Below are positions 56,670 to 64,000 of a stretch of 64,000 bases of DNA, piece by piece. Every line of letters starts with the position of its first letter. Positions within the stretch are counted from its first letter, which is position 1. The translations under genes and the position numbers were made by a program. Source of the stretch: G963674665 sp963674665 (lineage in GTDB: Bacteria > Desulfobacterota > Desulfovibrionia > Desulfovibrionales > Desulfovibrionaceae); assembly GCA_963674665.2 (NCBI GenBank), contig CAXXPL010000004.1:624278-688277 (forward strand), read 5' to 3'. The notes under the pieces were generated by a model. The model was given only the letters and a program-made list of their open reading frames with translations, ran no database searches and was not told the origin of the DNA.

Positions 56670-57863
56670 TCACACCTCAAAAAAGGCCGCAACGAACCAT
56701 AGAACGAGTGCGATGAGAGCAGCTCCCGCCTGAAAGGGAAGGGAGCGGCGCATCTCCTTTTCCACACCCGAAGGTGAGGTGAAGGGAGTGGAACCTGTAA
56801 AGTTCATGGACAGATAGGATGCAAAGGCCGTGCTCCACAGGAGCAGCGCCAGCTTTTCCACGAGTCCCCCACCTGTGAGCAGGGCCGGTGGCAAGCCCGT
56901 GATCGCGCCGATGATGGCGCCCTTCAGGCTGAACATCCGTCCCGGTATCCATGGCAGCAACAAGGGCATGAGCACAGCGCCGGCGAACAGTGCCAGGATG
57001 GTGGCGGCAAGGACCGCTCCTCCTCTTTGAAGCGCCCTGGAAACTGAGTAGAAGCCCGGGCCGAATCCCGAGACAATGACGAGGGAGAGCAGGGCGATGG
57101 CCAAAGGTTTGGCCAGGAGAAACAGCTCCACCGGTGTGAGCACTGCACGCTCCGCCATGGAGAACGTGACGCGGCGCATGGATGGTGCCGCCTTGCTGCC
57201 ATTGGCCAGATACTCCTTGATATCCCTGGCCTTGACGGGGCCGAACAGCACCTTTCGGCCGGTGGCTTTGGCCAGCTCGCGGCCATTGACCCCTGTGGCG
57301 GATAGTTGTGGCAGGATCAATGGGGCGGACGTCGCTGCCTTGTCGAGCCCGCATGACCGCACCCGGGCCACGGCCTCCCGAGTACTGAACAGCCCCTTTC
57401 CCGCGGAGCACCATACATTCACTCCGTGCGTGTCCAGGACAACAATCCAGGCGTCAACACCCTCCAGATGGGAGCGCAGATGGTCAAAGGTAAGTTTGTA
57501 GTTGCATGTGAGCAAGGCAGGGGAGCTCTTGCCGGGTGTCCCCACGCAGTAAAGCCCGGGAACGACCTTGAGGTTGCCGCGCATTCCGCAACGTGCCAGC
57601 ATTGTTTCCAGGATCGCGGAGCGGTCCATTTTTATTTGGACTCGAGGTACCGTACCGGTTTCCGTCGAGAGAAAGTCCCTCACAAAGGGTTCGATGCGAT
57701 AGCCGGGCTTGTCGTTGAATCCGAATCCGGACTCGGTTTTCGGCCCTCAGCAGGGAGCGTCGGAATCCTCACCCCCCTTGGAGACAAGTTCCAGCTGTTC
57801 CAAAGCGGGCCCGTCAGAAGGGGGCGATGCGTGTAAAGGACGCAGATCCTTCAAGTATTCCAT
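56670..57863 (-). CDS. hgcA: Mercury-methylation corrinoid protein HgcA, probable selenoprotein
   Basis: Read from ATG 57863 (GGGAG seven bases upstream), the frame gives 38 codons ending in Cys38, then TGA (57747-57749), then Gly-Pro and on through the whole corrinoid protein to 56670: 397 residues if the UGA is decoded as Sec39. The cobalamin-binding cap helix signature 'NVWCSAGK' is intact (Cys152 here, the cobalt ligand). The C-terminal half carries about five membrane helices. HgcA transfers a methyl group to Hg(II). A caller ignoring Sec would start at GTG 57683, giving 337 residues and losing the Cys-Sec-Gly-Pro segment; that form has no ribosome site. A nonsense mutation with downstream restart is the alternative. 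Confidence 0.85.
57721..57736 (-). promoter_or_regulatory. Candidate bacterial SECIS hairpin in hgcA
   Basis: After the TGA (57747-57749) a ten-base spacer leads to stem CCGAG/UUCGG (57736-57732 and 57725-57721) with apical loop UCCGGA. The loop GG falls 19-20 bases after the UGA, the same distance I count for the GGUC loop of the E. coli fdhF SECIS. The stem is short and includes one G-U pair. Confidence 0.5.
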
Positions 57864-57936
57864 GAGGTGCTCCCGGACGATGATTTCTGTCCACAAACTA
57901 ATCAGACTTATAAAGTATGTAAAGGCGGCGGAGAAC

Positions 57937-57969
57937 ATAAAACGGAGTGGACCAGGGATCCACTCCGTT
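57937..57969 (-). terminator. Terminator of the GGDEF gene
   Basis: AACGGAGTGGA (57941-57951) and TCCACTCCGTT (57959-57969) pair perfectly around a seven-base loop and are followed on the minus strand by TTTTATG. It lies between the diguanylate cyclase stop and hgcA, so hgcA probably has its own promoter in 57864-57937. Confidence 0.85.
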
Positions 57970-58002
57970 CATATCCTGCGGCAAGTTTTGGAGGTATGGA
58001 TA

Positions 58003-59487
58003 TCAGGCCTGCAGAAACGCTCTCCCGTTGTCCTTGGGGGTGGTGAGCATGACCATGTTTCGACCGTTGGCCTTGGCCTGATACAGGGCCTCGTCCGCGC
58101 TACGCAGCAGCGCACCCCTGTTTTCCATGAACCCGGATCTGATGCTGGCGATTCCCATGCTGGCGGTCACCTTGAGGGCCTGGCCGTCATAGACGAAGAG
58201 ATGCTTCGCGATCTGCTGCCTGAGCCGCTCCGCCATGATCCAGGCCTGGTTCTCGTTGGTCTGCGGCAGGAGTATGGCGAACTCCTCGCCACCGAACCTG
58301 GCGGCGTAATCCGAGGAGCGCAACTTCTGCGAAAGCAGTCTGCCCAGTTCCTGCAACACGAGGTCGCCGGCCGCGTGACCATATGTGTCATTGATGTCCT
58401 TGAAGTGGTCCAGGTCGATGAGCAGGATGCTCAGGTCATGGCCGTAGCGCTGATGCCTAGCGTACTCCTCCTCTAGGCGGTTGTCGAAATGCCCCCGATT
58501 GTGCAGCTTGGTCAGGCCGTCGAACTGGGCCTTGATGCGCACCTCGTCAAAGAGCCGGGCATTGCGCAGAGCCAGGGACAGGTGCTTCACCGCGGAGTGG
58601 AGCAGCTCCACCTGGTCGCGGCCGAGATTGAATTGCTCTTCCGAGAGCAGGACGATGCAGCCGAAGGTGTTTTCACCGCTTCGAAGAGGCATGATCACAA
58701 CGCGCCCCTGAATTGGGTGCAATTCGGCCTCGATCTTAGGGCCGTTGGGTGGAGGCAGCTCCACCGTGTGGTATGTGCCCAGATGCTCTCCTGTGAGCTT
58801 GTTCACGCTGCCGGTCATGAATTCCAGCCAGCTGTTGCGGAGTTCCAGGTCATCGAGCTGATCCAGGTAGAACACCGCCTCGGTGCTTCCGGAGGAGTTT
58901 TTCCGCCACATGGCCGCCTGCAGCAGGCTGACCGGGAAAAGCATGTCCAGATCCTCCCTGGCGTGAATCAGAATCTCGGAGGCGTCCAGGGACTCGGCGG
59001 TCCTGGAAAGAAATCTGTTGATGAAGCTGAGGTGCTCGTTCTTTCGGGTCAACAGCTCCCGCTCGAGATAGATTTCCTGGGTCATGTGGTAGATGTCGCG
59101 ATAGAGATCGCGGGCATCCAGGGCACGATCGAGCACTTTCTGTACCGGGCGCGACTCTATGGGACTTCTCAGAATTTCCATGAACCCCACCCCCATGGCC
59201 TGTTCAAGGTCCTCCATGTTGTCCCCGGGTTCCAGTACCAGCACGCGGTGAATCGCGTCGTGGTTCTGGAATACGCGCTGTTCGGTTTTGCTCATGGATG
59301 TCCAGACCTTCAGGGGCATCCATATGACAAGCGGGTTTGCTTTCTCCAAATCCGTGGCGCCCGGAACGGCCTTTTCTCCAAAAGTCTGAAACCGGAAATT
59401 CCTGCCGGACAGCTTCTTGAGAAAAGCTTCGTCTTCCGTGCGCAGTCCCATCCCCCAAAGCACGGGCTTGTCTTGTTTCTTCTTCAC
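58003..59487 (-). CDS. GAF-GGDEF diguanylate cyclase
   Basis: 494 residues. A degenerate receiver-like N-terminus (about 5-125) and a coiled coil are followed by a GAF domain (about 150-320) and a GGDEF domain (about 330-490). The active site 'GGEEF' is intact. The inhibitory I-site Arg-Ser-Ser-Asp is present five residues before it, so product inhibition is expected. It makes c-di-GMP, which can act on the PilZ and MshEN-like proteins in this window. It is separated from hgcA by a strong terminator. Confidence 0.92.
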   Translation of the reverse strand: MKKKQDKPVLWGMGLRTEDEAFLKKLSGRNFRFQTFGEKAVPGATDLEKANPLVIWMPLKVWTSMSKTEQRVFQNHDAIHRVLVLEPGDNMEDLEQAMGVGFMEILRSPIESRPVQKVLDRALDARDLYRDIYHMTQEIYLERELLTRKNEHLSFINRFLSRTAESLDASEILIHAREDLDMLFPVSLLQAAMWRKNSSGSTEAVFYLDQLDDLELRNSWLEFMTGSVNKLTGEHLGTYHTVELPPPNGPKIEAELHPIQGRVVIMPLRSGENTFGCIVLLSEEQFNLGRDQVELLHSAVKHLSLALRNARLFDEVRIKAQFDGLTKLHNRGHFDNRLEEEYARHQRYGHDLSILLIDLDHFKDINDTYGHAAGDLVLQELGRLLSQKLRSSDYAARFGGEEFAILLPQTNENQAWIMAERLRQQIAKHLFVYDGQALKVTASMGIASIRSGFMENRGALLRSADEALYQAKANGRNMVMLTTPKDNGRAFLQA

Positions 59488-59734
59488 AATGAGGCTCCCG
59501 TATCACCCGCCACCAATATGGCGGGGTACATGGTTTTTTTTGTAAATATGCAAAACCGGAGCCACTTGATGATTTCTTCATAATTCTTAAGGTATGACGT
59601 GATGATAGACGCGGTGACGGAGAGATTTGCCTACAGAGCGGGTCAATATACTGGCGCCTGGTCCGTCATTGCACAGCGCTTTCAGAAATTGGGAGCCGGT
59701 TGACAAGCGGTGCGTTCTGTGGCTTGGAATTGTT

Positions 59735-61399
59735 ATGAAAATGAAGAAAATATGGGGAAGCCTGGATCCCTTTGTGGAGCGGGGCGGCGTACTGGGGCGC
59801 GGCGTGGCCAACCGCAGCTTCCTGCATGAACTCTTCACACAGAATCTTTTTGACGAGTACCACTTCTTCCTCAGGCACTCCGATGAGGGGGAGGCCCTGC
59901 GGCGATTCGCCAGGGAGAATCATCCGGAACTGCTTGCCGGAAAGAAAATTCGTATCATGGGCAGACCTGATTTGTTGCAGGCTCTTGCCCGGACGCACTA
60001 CCATTGTTTTCATCTGTCCGACTGCATCAACTACCCCGCGCATCTGGCAAGGTTGCGCAATGCCGTGGCGCCACTGATCTTTCCCATCACCTCCGTGACC
60101 CACTCCCTGAGCTACACCCGGTATGGCAAGGAGTTCCTTGCCCATCTCTGGCAGGGCAACACCCCCAGGGACGTGGTGGTTGCCACCAGCGAGACCGCGC
60201 GGGAGGCGGTGAACGCCTATCATGCCGAGATGGCCCGGGCCTATGGAATGGCTACGGATTCGTACTCGCCCCCAAAGGTGGAGGTTCTCCCCCTGGGGGT
60301 GAACCTCGGAGACTTCATTCCGCCCTCTCCGGAGGAAAAGGCCGCCTTCCGCAGCGAATGGAGTGTGCCCAAGGACAGCGTGGCGCTGCTCGTGTTCGCC
60401 AGACTGTCCCACACCTCCAAGCTCGACGCCCTGCCCCTGTTGCGCGCCCTGAGGCGGGCCGCCGCCAAGCCCCTGTCCCTGAACTCCTTTACGCTTGTAC
60501 TGGCCGGAGCGCACGACGAGCGCGAAGACGGCGACTATGTGAAGAAGCTCCTCGACCTTGCACGGAACCTCGGCATCAAGACCCTGGCGGTGTGCAACCC
60601 CGACAACGCCATGCGGCGGATTCTCTTCTCCTTGGCGGACATCTTCGTCTCTCCGGTGGACAACTACCAGGAGACGTTCGGGCTCTCCATCCTGGAGGCA
60701 GGAGCCATGGGGCTGCCTGTGGTGGCCTCGGATTTCGACGGGTACCGCTCCCTGGTGGAGCACGAACGCACTGGTCTGCTCGTGCCCACAACCGGGCCGA
60801 GGCAAAGTGATCTTCTCGATATTCTTGGAAATCTGCTGATGGACAACCAGCACCACCTCCTGGCCGCCCAGAGTCTGGCCGTGGATGTCCCGGCCCTGGC
60901 CGGGGCTGTTCGCAACCTGGCCCTTTCACCGGATCTGCGTTCCGGGATGGGAGTCAGGGGGCGCGAGCGGGTGTTGCGGGAGTTCTCCTGGCGCTCCGTG
61001 GTGGAGCGCTATGTGCGTTTGTGGGATGAGCTGTGGGAAAAGCCCGTATCCGAACAGGAGCGTGAGCGGTTGCGCACCGTGGCGCATCCGCAGCACCCCC
61101 CCCTGAGCAGGGTGTTCAGAGGATATCCCACCGGAACTCTGGACAGGGAGGCGCAGTTGCGCTGGAGCGCTGTGGGGGAGGCCTATTACCGGGGGGTCGA
61201 GGGGCTGGTGGTGTATGGCGGACTGCAGGGCTTCCTCGAACCGGAGCGGGTGAAGCGGCTGGTCTTTGCGGCAAGAAAACCGCAAGCCGTTGGCTATCTG
61301 ACGCAGCGCCTCATGGACGAGTACGCCGTCACCTCGGAGATGGCCGAGTGGTGCCTGCTTTGGGCGTTGAAACACGATCTGCTGGAGCGGGTTGAGTAG
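59735..61399 (+). CDS. GT4-family glycosyltransferase with C-terminal extension
   Basis: 554 residues from ATG 59735; the frame is open to 59627 but without a better start. The GT-B fold is indicated by the N-terminal 'GVLGRGVANRSFLHEL' and the C-terminal nucleotide-sugar site 'ETFGLSILEAGAMGLPVVASDFDGYR' (E-x7-E motif, here Glu-Thr-Phe-Gly...Glu). About 130 extra residues after the catalytic domain form a helical tail of unknown role. Acceptor and sugar are unknown. No other glycan gene is adjacent. Confidence 0.85.
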   Translation: MKMKKIWGSLDPFVERGGVLGRGVANRSFLHELFTQNLFDEYHFFLRHSDEGEALRRFARENHPELLAGKKIRIMGRPDLLQALARTHYHCFHLSDCINYPAHLARLRNAVAPLIFPITSVTHSLSYTRYGKEFLAHLWQGNTPRDVVVATSETAREAVNAYHAEMARAYGMATDSYSPPKVEVLPLGVNLGDFIPPSPEEKAAFRSEWSVPKDSVALLVFARLSHTSKLDALPLLRALRRAAAKPLSLNSFTLVLAGAHDEREDGDYVKKLLDLARNLGIKTLAVCNPDNAMRRILFSLADIFVSPVDNYQETFGLSILEAGAMGLPVVASDFDGYRSLVEHERTGLLVPTTGPRQSDLLDILGNLLMDNQHHLLAAQSLAVDVPALAGAVRNLALSPDLRSGMGVRGRERVLREFSWRSVVERYVRLWDELWEKPVSEQERERLRTVAHPQHPPLSRVFRGYPTGTLDREAQLRWSAVGEAYYRGVEGLVVYGGLQGFLEPERVKRLVFAARKPQAVGYLTQRLMDEYAVTSEMAEWCLLWALKHDLLERVE

Positions 61400-61425
61400 G
61401 GTGTTTTGCTGGATCAAGAATTTTC

Positions 61426-61455
61426 CGGGGAAAACCCTGTACAAAAGGTCTTCCC
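61426..61455. terminator. Bidirectional terminator between the glycosyltransferase and lipase genes
   Basis: GGGGAAAACC (61426-61435) pairs with GGTCTTCCCC (61446-61455) around a ten-base loop. It is AT-rich on both flanks. The two neighbouring genes converge on it. Confidence 0.65.
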
Positions 61456-61484
61456 CTCATGATACTGCATATTTTCCATTTTTC

Positions 61485-62336
61485 TTACGTGATGTGCTGC
61501 TCCAGAAACTCCACGGTTCTTCTGGCCGGCTTGGGATGGAAGAGCATCCCCGCGTGTGAGACCGGTACGGTTTCCCGCTCCTCCCAGCCTTGCAACTCCA
61601 GCCGCAGGCTTTGCAGGGGAAGGACAAACTCGTCCACCGAGCTGCGTAGACTCAGGCATGGGCAAGGGGCGGGGGCGTCCGAGGCCTCGATAAATCGAAC
61701 CAGCTCGCCCTGATACTGCAGGCTGCGGGCCAATCCTCCGATTCCCAATGCAGACAGCTTGCTTCCCTTGTGCGGAGCGGCCAGGGTCACCGCGGCCCGG
61801 AGCATTGCGCGGTGTTTTCCCACGGAAACGTAGTGACGGGTCAGCAATCCTCCGAGGCTGTGCCCGATGAGCACCACTCCTTCGTCCGGGTGCAACATGG
61901 CCACTTCACGGACGAATTCCTCCACCTTTGGGAATATGTCCTGAAACGTCGTGTTCCAACTGCTGTAGGACAAGCCGTAGATGTTGCGGTATCCGGCGTT
62001 TCGCAGCCTGCGCCGGAACAGCATCCAGGCGGAGGCGTTGTGATACAGGCCGTGGATAAGCACCACGGCAGGCTTGGAGGACTTGCGCGGAGATCTGGGG
62101 CGCCAGAACGAGGGAAAAAAGCCCGACACATAAAAAAGTCCGATCAGGCACTGTCCGCAAAGTGCGATGATCATGCAGCGAAGCACAGTGAGCAGGGGAG
62201 GGGTGGAGGAAATGCTTCGCAGCCAGCCGAATCCCTGGTTGTTGTTCAGTTCGTAGATGAAGAACAGGAACAGGATGGCCACGAGAATGGCCAGCACCTT
62301 CACGTAGAGCAGCAGAAGAGACAGGAGAAATTCCAT
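61485..62336 (-). CDS. Membrane-anchored alpha/beta hydrolase (lipase-like)
   Basis: 283 residues from ATG 62336. Two N-terminal hydrophobic helices (about 3-27 and 45-75) anchor it. The hydrolase domain has oxyanion-loop 'LIHGLYHN', nucleophile elbow 'GHSLGG', and a probable acid and His in 'SSVDEFV' and 'SHAGML'. It resembles triacylglycerol lipase/PGAP1-like esterases, and the substrate is unknown. It is a single gene. Confidence 0.82.
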   Translation of the reverse strand: MEFLLSLLLLYVKVLAILVAILFLFFIYELNNNQGFGWLRSISSTPPLLTVLRCMIIALCGQCLIGLFYVSGFFPSFWRPRSPRKSSKPAVVLIHGLYHNASAWMLFRRRLRNAGYRNIYGLSYSSWNTTFQDIFPKVEEFVREVAMLHPDEGVVLIGHSLGGLLTRHYVSVGKHRAMLRAAVTLAAPHKGSKLSALGIGGLARSLQYQGELVRFIEASDAPAPCPCLSLRSSVDEFVLPLQSLRLELQGWEERETVPVSHAGMLFHPKPARRTVEFLEQHIT

Positions 62337-62492
62337 GGCAGTACCCCACTGCACCGCAGGCGGTGTTCGGCAGTGCTCGAAGCTTGTACTTGTTTCCGAA
62401 ATGAGAGAAGATTATTCAAGCATGCTGCTGGAATAGCATGTCTTGGCAATAAACGCAGCAACCAAGGCTGTCAAGCCATGGAGGGATGAGAA

Positions 62493-62840
62493 GTGGAAGA
62501 GGCGAGTTTTGACGATTTCCTGAAGATAGACATTCGCGTGGGGCGGGTGGAGCGGGTGGAACCCTTTCCCGAGGCCAGGAAGCCCGCATACAAGTTGTGG
62601 ATGGACTTCGGTCCGCTGGGAAGGAAGCAATCCAGCGCGCAGATAACCAATCTGTATACCCCTGAGGAATTGGTGGGGCGGTTGATTCTGGCTGTGGTCA
62701 ATTTTCCGGCCAAGCGGATCGCCGGGTTCACTTCGGAGGTGCTTGTGTTGGGCGTGGATGGGTATGATGGGGAAGGACAACAGGGTGTCGCCCTTCTCCG
62801 CCCAGATCATGATGCGGCCCTGGGATCACGGGTGTACTGA
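62493..62840 (+). CDS. csaA: CsaA-type tRNA-binding-domain protein
   Basis: 115 residues, one OB-fold EMAP/tRNA-bind domain. It matches CsaA closely: 'FLKIDIRVGRV', 'EPFPEARKPAYKLWMDFG', 'SSAQIT', 'VVNFPAKRI' and 'EVLVLG'. CsaA is a small dimer described as an export-related chaperone with tRNA-binding ability. The GTG start has GGAGGG seven bases upstream. It converges with the next gene, leaving a one-base gap. Confidence 0.93.
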   Translation: MEEASFDDFLKIDIRVGRVERVEPFPEARKPAYKLWMDFGPLGRKQSSAQITNLYTPEELVGRLILAVVNFPAKRIAGFTSEVLVLGVDGYDGEGQQGVALLRPDHDAALGSRVY

Positions 62841-62841
62841 T

Positions 62842-63189
62842 TCAGTTCACCGCGTGATTTTCCAGGAAGTGCCAGTGCTCCGCGGGGATGTCCATACAAT
62901 AGTGCTTGTCTCCCAGGTTGGAGCAGAGCAGCAGGTTGCCGCTGCCTTCCTCCCAGTAGATGTTTCTCGAGAGCAGGCTGATACTGTCCGCCAGGGTGAG
63001 TTTGGTCATGACCGTGGTGGGAACGAAATGTGGCAGGATTTTCCGGGCGGCGGACTTGATGGCTTCGAGGGCCTGGGGTGAGATAGCCACGTCCTCGAAG
63101 TCGATGGCATGCCAATTGTCCTTTCTTTTCAATGGGTCTGTCGTGTTCTGATGCCTTGGGCCGGCCATTGGTTGTTCTTGAGTATGCAT
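62842..63189 (-). CDS. Hypothetical protein
   Basis: 115 residues from ATG 63189, where GGAGG sits five bases upstream; a longer frame to 63288 has no such site. The first 35 residues are polar and probably disordered. The remainder is a compact alpha/beta domain ('FEDVAISPQALEAI', then 'HYCMDIPAEHWHFL'). No family recognised. It is a single gene opposite csaA. Confidence 0.65.
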   Translation of the reverse strand: MHTQEQPMAGPRHQNTTDPLKRKDNWHAIDFEDVAISPQALEAIKSAARKILPHFVPTTVMTKLTLADSISLLSRNIYWEEGSGNLLLCSNLGDKHYCMDIPAEHWHFLENHAVN

Positions 63190-63306
63190 GGTGGCCTCCT
63201 TTTCAGGTTTACCAATGCCATGCAAATAGCAGGCCCGTGGGACACGACGAAAAGGTTCCCGCTTATGGGGGAACAGCTTACGCATCAAGACTTACAGCAG
63301 GAGCAC

Positions 63307-63343
63307 GCGGGGGGGAGCCATGAGCATATGGTCCCCCCTCGCG
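63307..63343. terminator. Strong hairpin after the CapA-family gene
   Basis: CGCGGGGGG with GCCAT (63307-63321) faces ATGG with TCCCCCC/TCGCG (63328-63343), a long GC-rich stem with small bulges, six bases after the minus-strand gene's stop. There is no T-run on that strand, so the terminator call is tentative. Confidence 0.4.
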
Positions 63344-63348
63344 GAAAT

Positions 63349-64000
63349 CTACTCGACCGGAGTGAACAGTGAGAAAGCCTCCGCGCTTTTGGCGAACCCG
63401 AGGTTTCTCCTGGTGAGGTTCTTCACCTGGGCCGTGGCGGCCATGGATGGGTCGGGGCGCGGCAATCCCTTGGCAGTGAGCTTGATGGGAACCAGGGTGC
63501 CCTTGATGAACTTTCCGGTGGCCGCATCAATTGTCGCTCTGAGCACAACGCTCTGCCCGCAGAGCCCTCCGGTGCCGAAGAGTTCATACGTCAAAAAATT
63601 GCCCAGACTGTAGGCGATGAGTTTGCCCTTGTAGATCTCCATGGCCCGCAGCACGTGCGGCCCGTGCCCCAGCACCATGTCCGCTCCGGCGTCGATGACG
63701 CCGCGGGCGAACTGAACCACGTTGCCCCGGTTCTCACCGCAGAAGAATTCCGTCCTGTCGGCAACTTCGGCGGCTGAGGAGCCCTCCGCTCCCCCGTGGA
63801 AGGAGACGATGACCAGGTCGTTGTGTCGCTTCAGGTCGCTGACGATGCGCTTTGCAGCCTGGATGTCCTGAATGGGGTAGGCGAGGTTCCTTCCACGATG
63901 GGCGAATCCCACCATGGCCACGCGCTGCCCCTTGATCTGCAGGTGCCCCACCGCTTCCCCACCCACAGGCTCGATGTCGTGCTTGCGCAGGGTATCCATG
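63349..64000 (-). CDS. CapA-family metallophosphatase-like protein (partial)
   Basis: The gene enters from the right edge; about 217 C-terminal residues are visible. It belongs to the CapA/PgsA family of calcineurin-like proteins, with 'VIVSFHGGAEGS', 'GADMVLGHGPHVLRAMEIY' (the GHxPH metal motif, split) and 'IAYSLGNFLTYELF'. Family members act in poly-gamma-glutamate or capsule assembly, but many are of unknown role. The N-terminal metal site and any signal peptide are outside the window. Confidence 0.88.
   Translation of the reverse strand, partial: MDTLRKHDIEPVGGEAVGHLQIKGQRVAMVGFAHRGRNLAYPIQDIQAAKRIVSDLKRHNDLVIVSFHGGAEGSSAAEVADRTEFFCGENRGNVVQFARGVIDAGADMVLGHGPHVLRAMEIYKGKLIAYSLGNFLTYELFGTGGLCGQSVVLRATIDAATGKFIKGTLVPIKLTAKGLPRPDPSMAATAQVKNLTRRNLGFAKSAEAFSLFTPVE

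Noticed and set aside
59666..60856. A 396-codon minus-strand frame over the glycosyltransferase
   Set aside because: Shadow frame; GT4 motifs are on the plus strand.

Overview
The window looks like a chromosomal segment of a mercury-methylating, sulfate-reducer-type bacterium of the Desulfovibrio group (class Desulfovibrionia, formerly Deltaproteobacteria). The clues are moderately high GC, a DMSO-reductase-family molybdoenzyme operon, an hgcAB mercury-methylation pair, many c-di-GMP/HDOD signalling proteins, a class A RNase P RNA and metX-metW methionine genes. The genus assignment is inference; no rRNA is present.

Layout. 1-3.6 kb: end of a DegT-type aminotransferase, laccase-domain protein and 5-formyl-THF cyclo-ligase, a structured intergenic element, a metallophosphoesterase and inorganic pyrophosphatase. 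3.6-7.6 kb: a two-gene RNA-repair operon, Hen1 methyltransferase plus polynucleotide kinase-phosphatase-ligase. 7.8-15.3 kb: prepilin peptidase, PilB/GspE ATPase, a TPR response regulator, a GAF protein and a CBS-domain histidine kinase. 15.7-20.6 kb: carB and purF. 20.6-22.5 kb: a group II intron sitting just after the purF terminator, its maturase broken by one in-frame TGA. 22.5-32.3 kb: envelope proteins, a probable second intron relic, an HDOD protein, ftsY, metX-metW, an orphan small-RNA unit and pepA. 32.9-45.4 kb: a PAS kinase, an amphi-Trp protein, a frameshifted cytochrome, glycogen phosphorylase, a PilZ protein, two HDOD proteins and a lone oligopeptide ABC ATPase. 45.4-49.4 kb: ispDF, rnpB, a zinc-ribbon coiled-coil protein, a Nif3 protein and tRNA-Met(CAT).

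The most interesting block is 50.6-57.9 kb, all on the minus strand: hgcA, hgcB, a fusion of an ECF sigma factor to an NrtA/SsuA-like solute-binding domain, an FNT-family anion channel, a 44-residue membrane protein, a cytoplasmic molybdopterin oxidoreductase and its four-cluster iron-sulfur subunit. I read the fusion as a ligand-sensing sigma factor that may control the channel-oxidoreductase operon. hgcA itself appears to carry an in-frame UGA at codon 39 in a Cys-UGA-Gly-Pro context. It is followed by a hairpin with a GG apical loop at bacterial-SECIS spacing, so this HgcA may be a selenoprotein whose N-terminus an ordinary gene caller would cut off.

58-64 kb holds a GGDEF cyclase, a GT4 glycosyltransferase, a membrane-anchored lipase-like hydrolase, CsaA, a small unknown protein and a CapA-family protein cut by the window edge. 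No CRISPR array, rRNA or prophage was seen.
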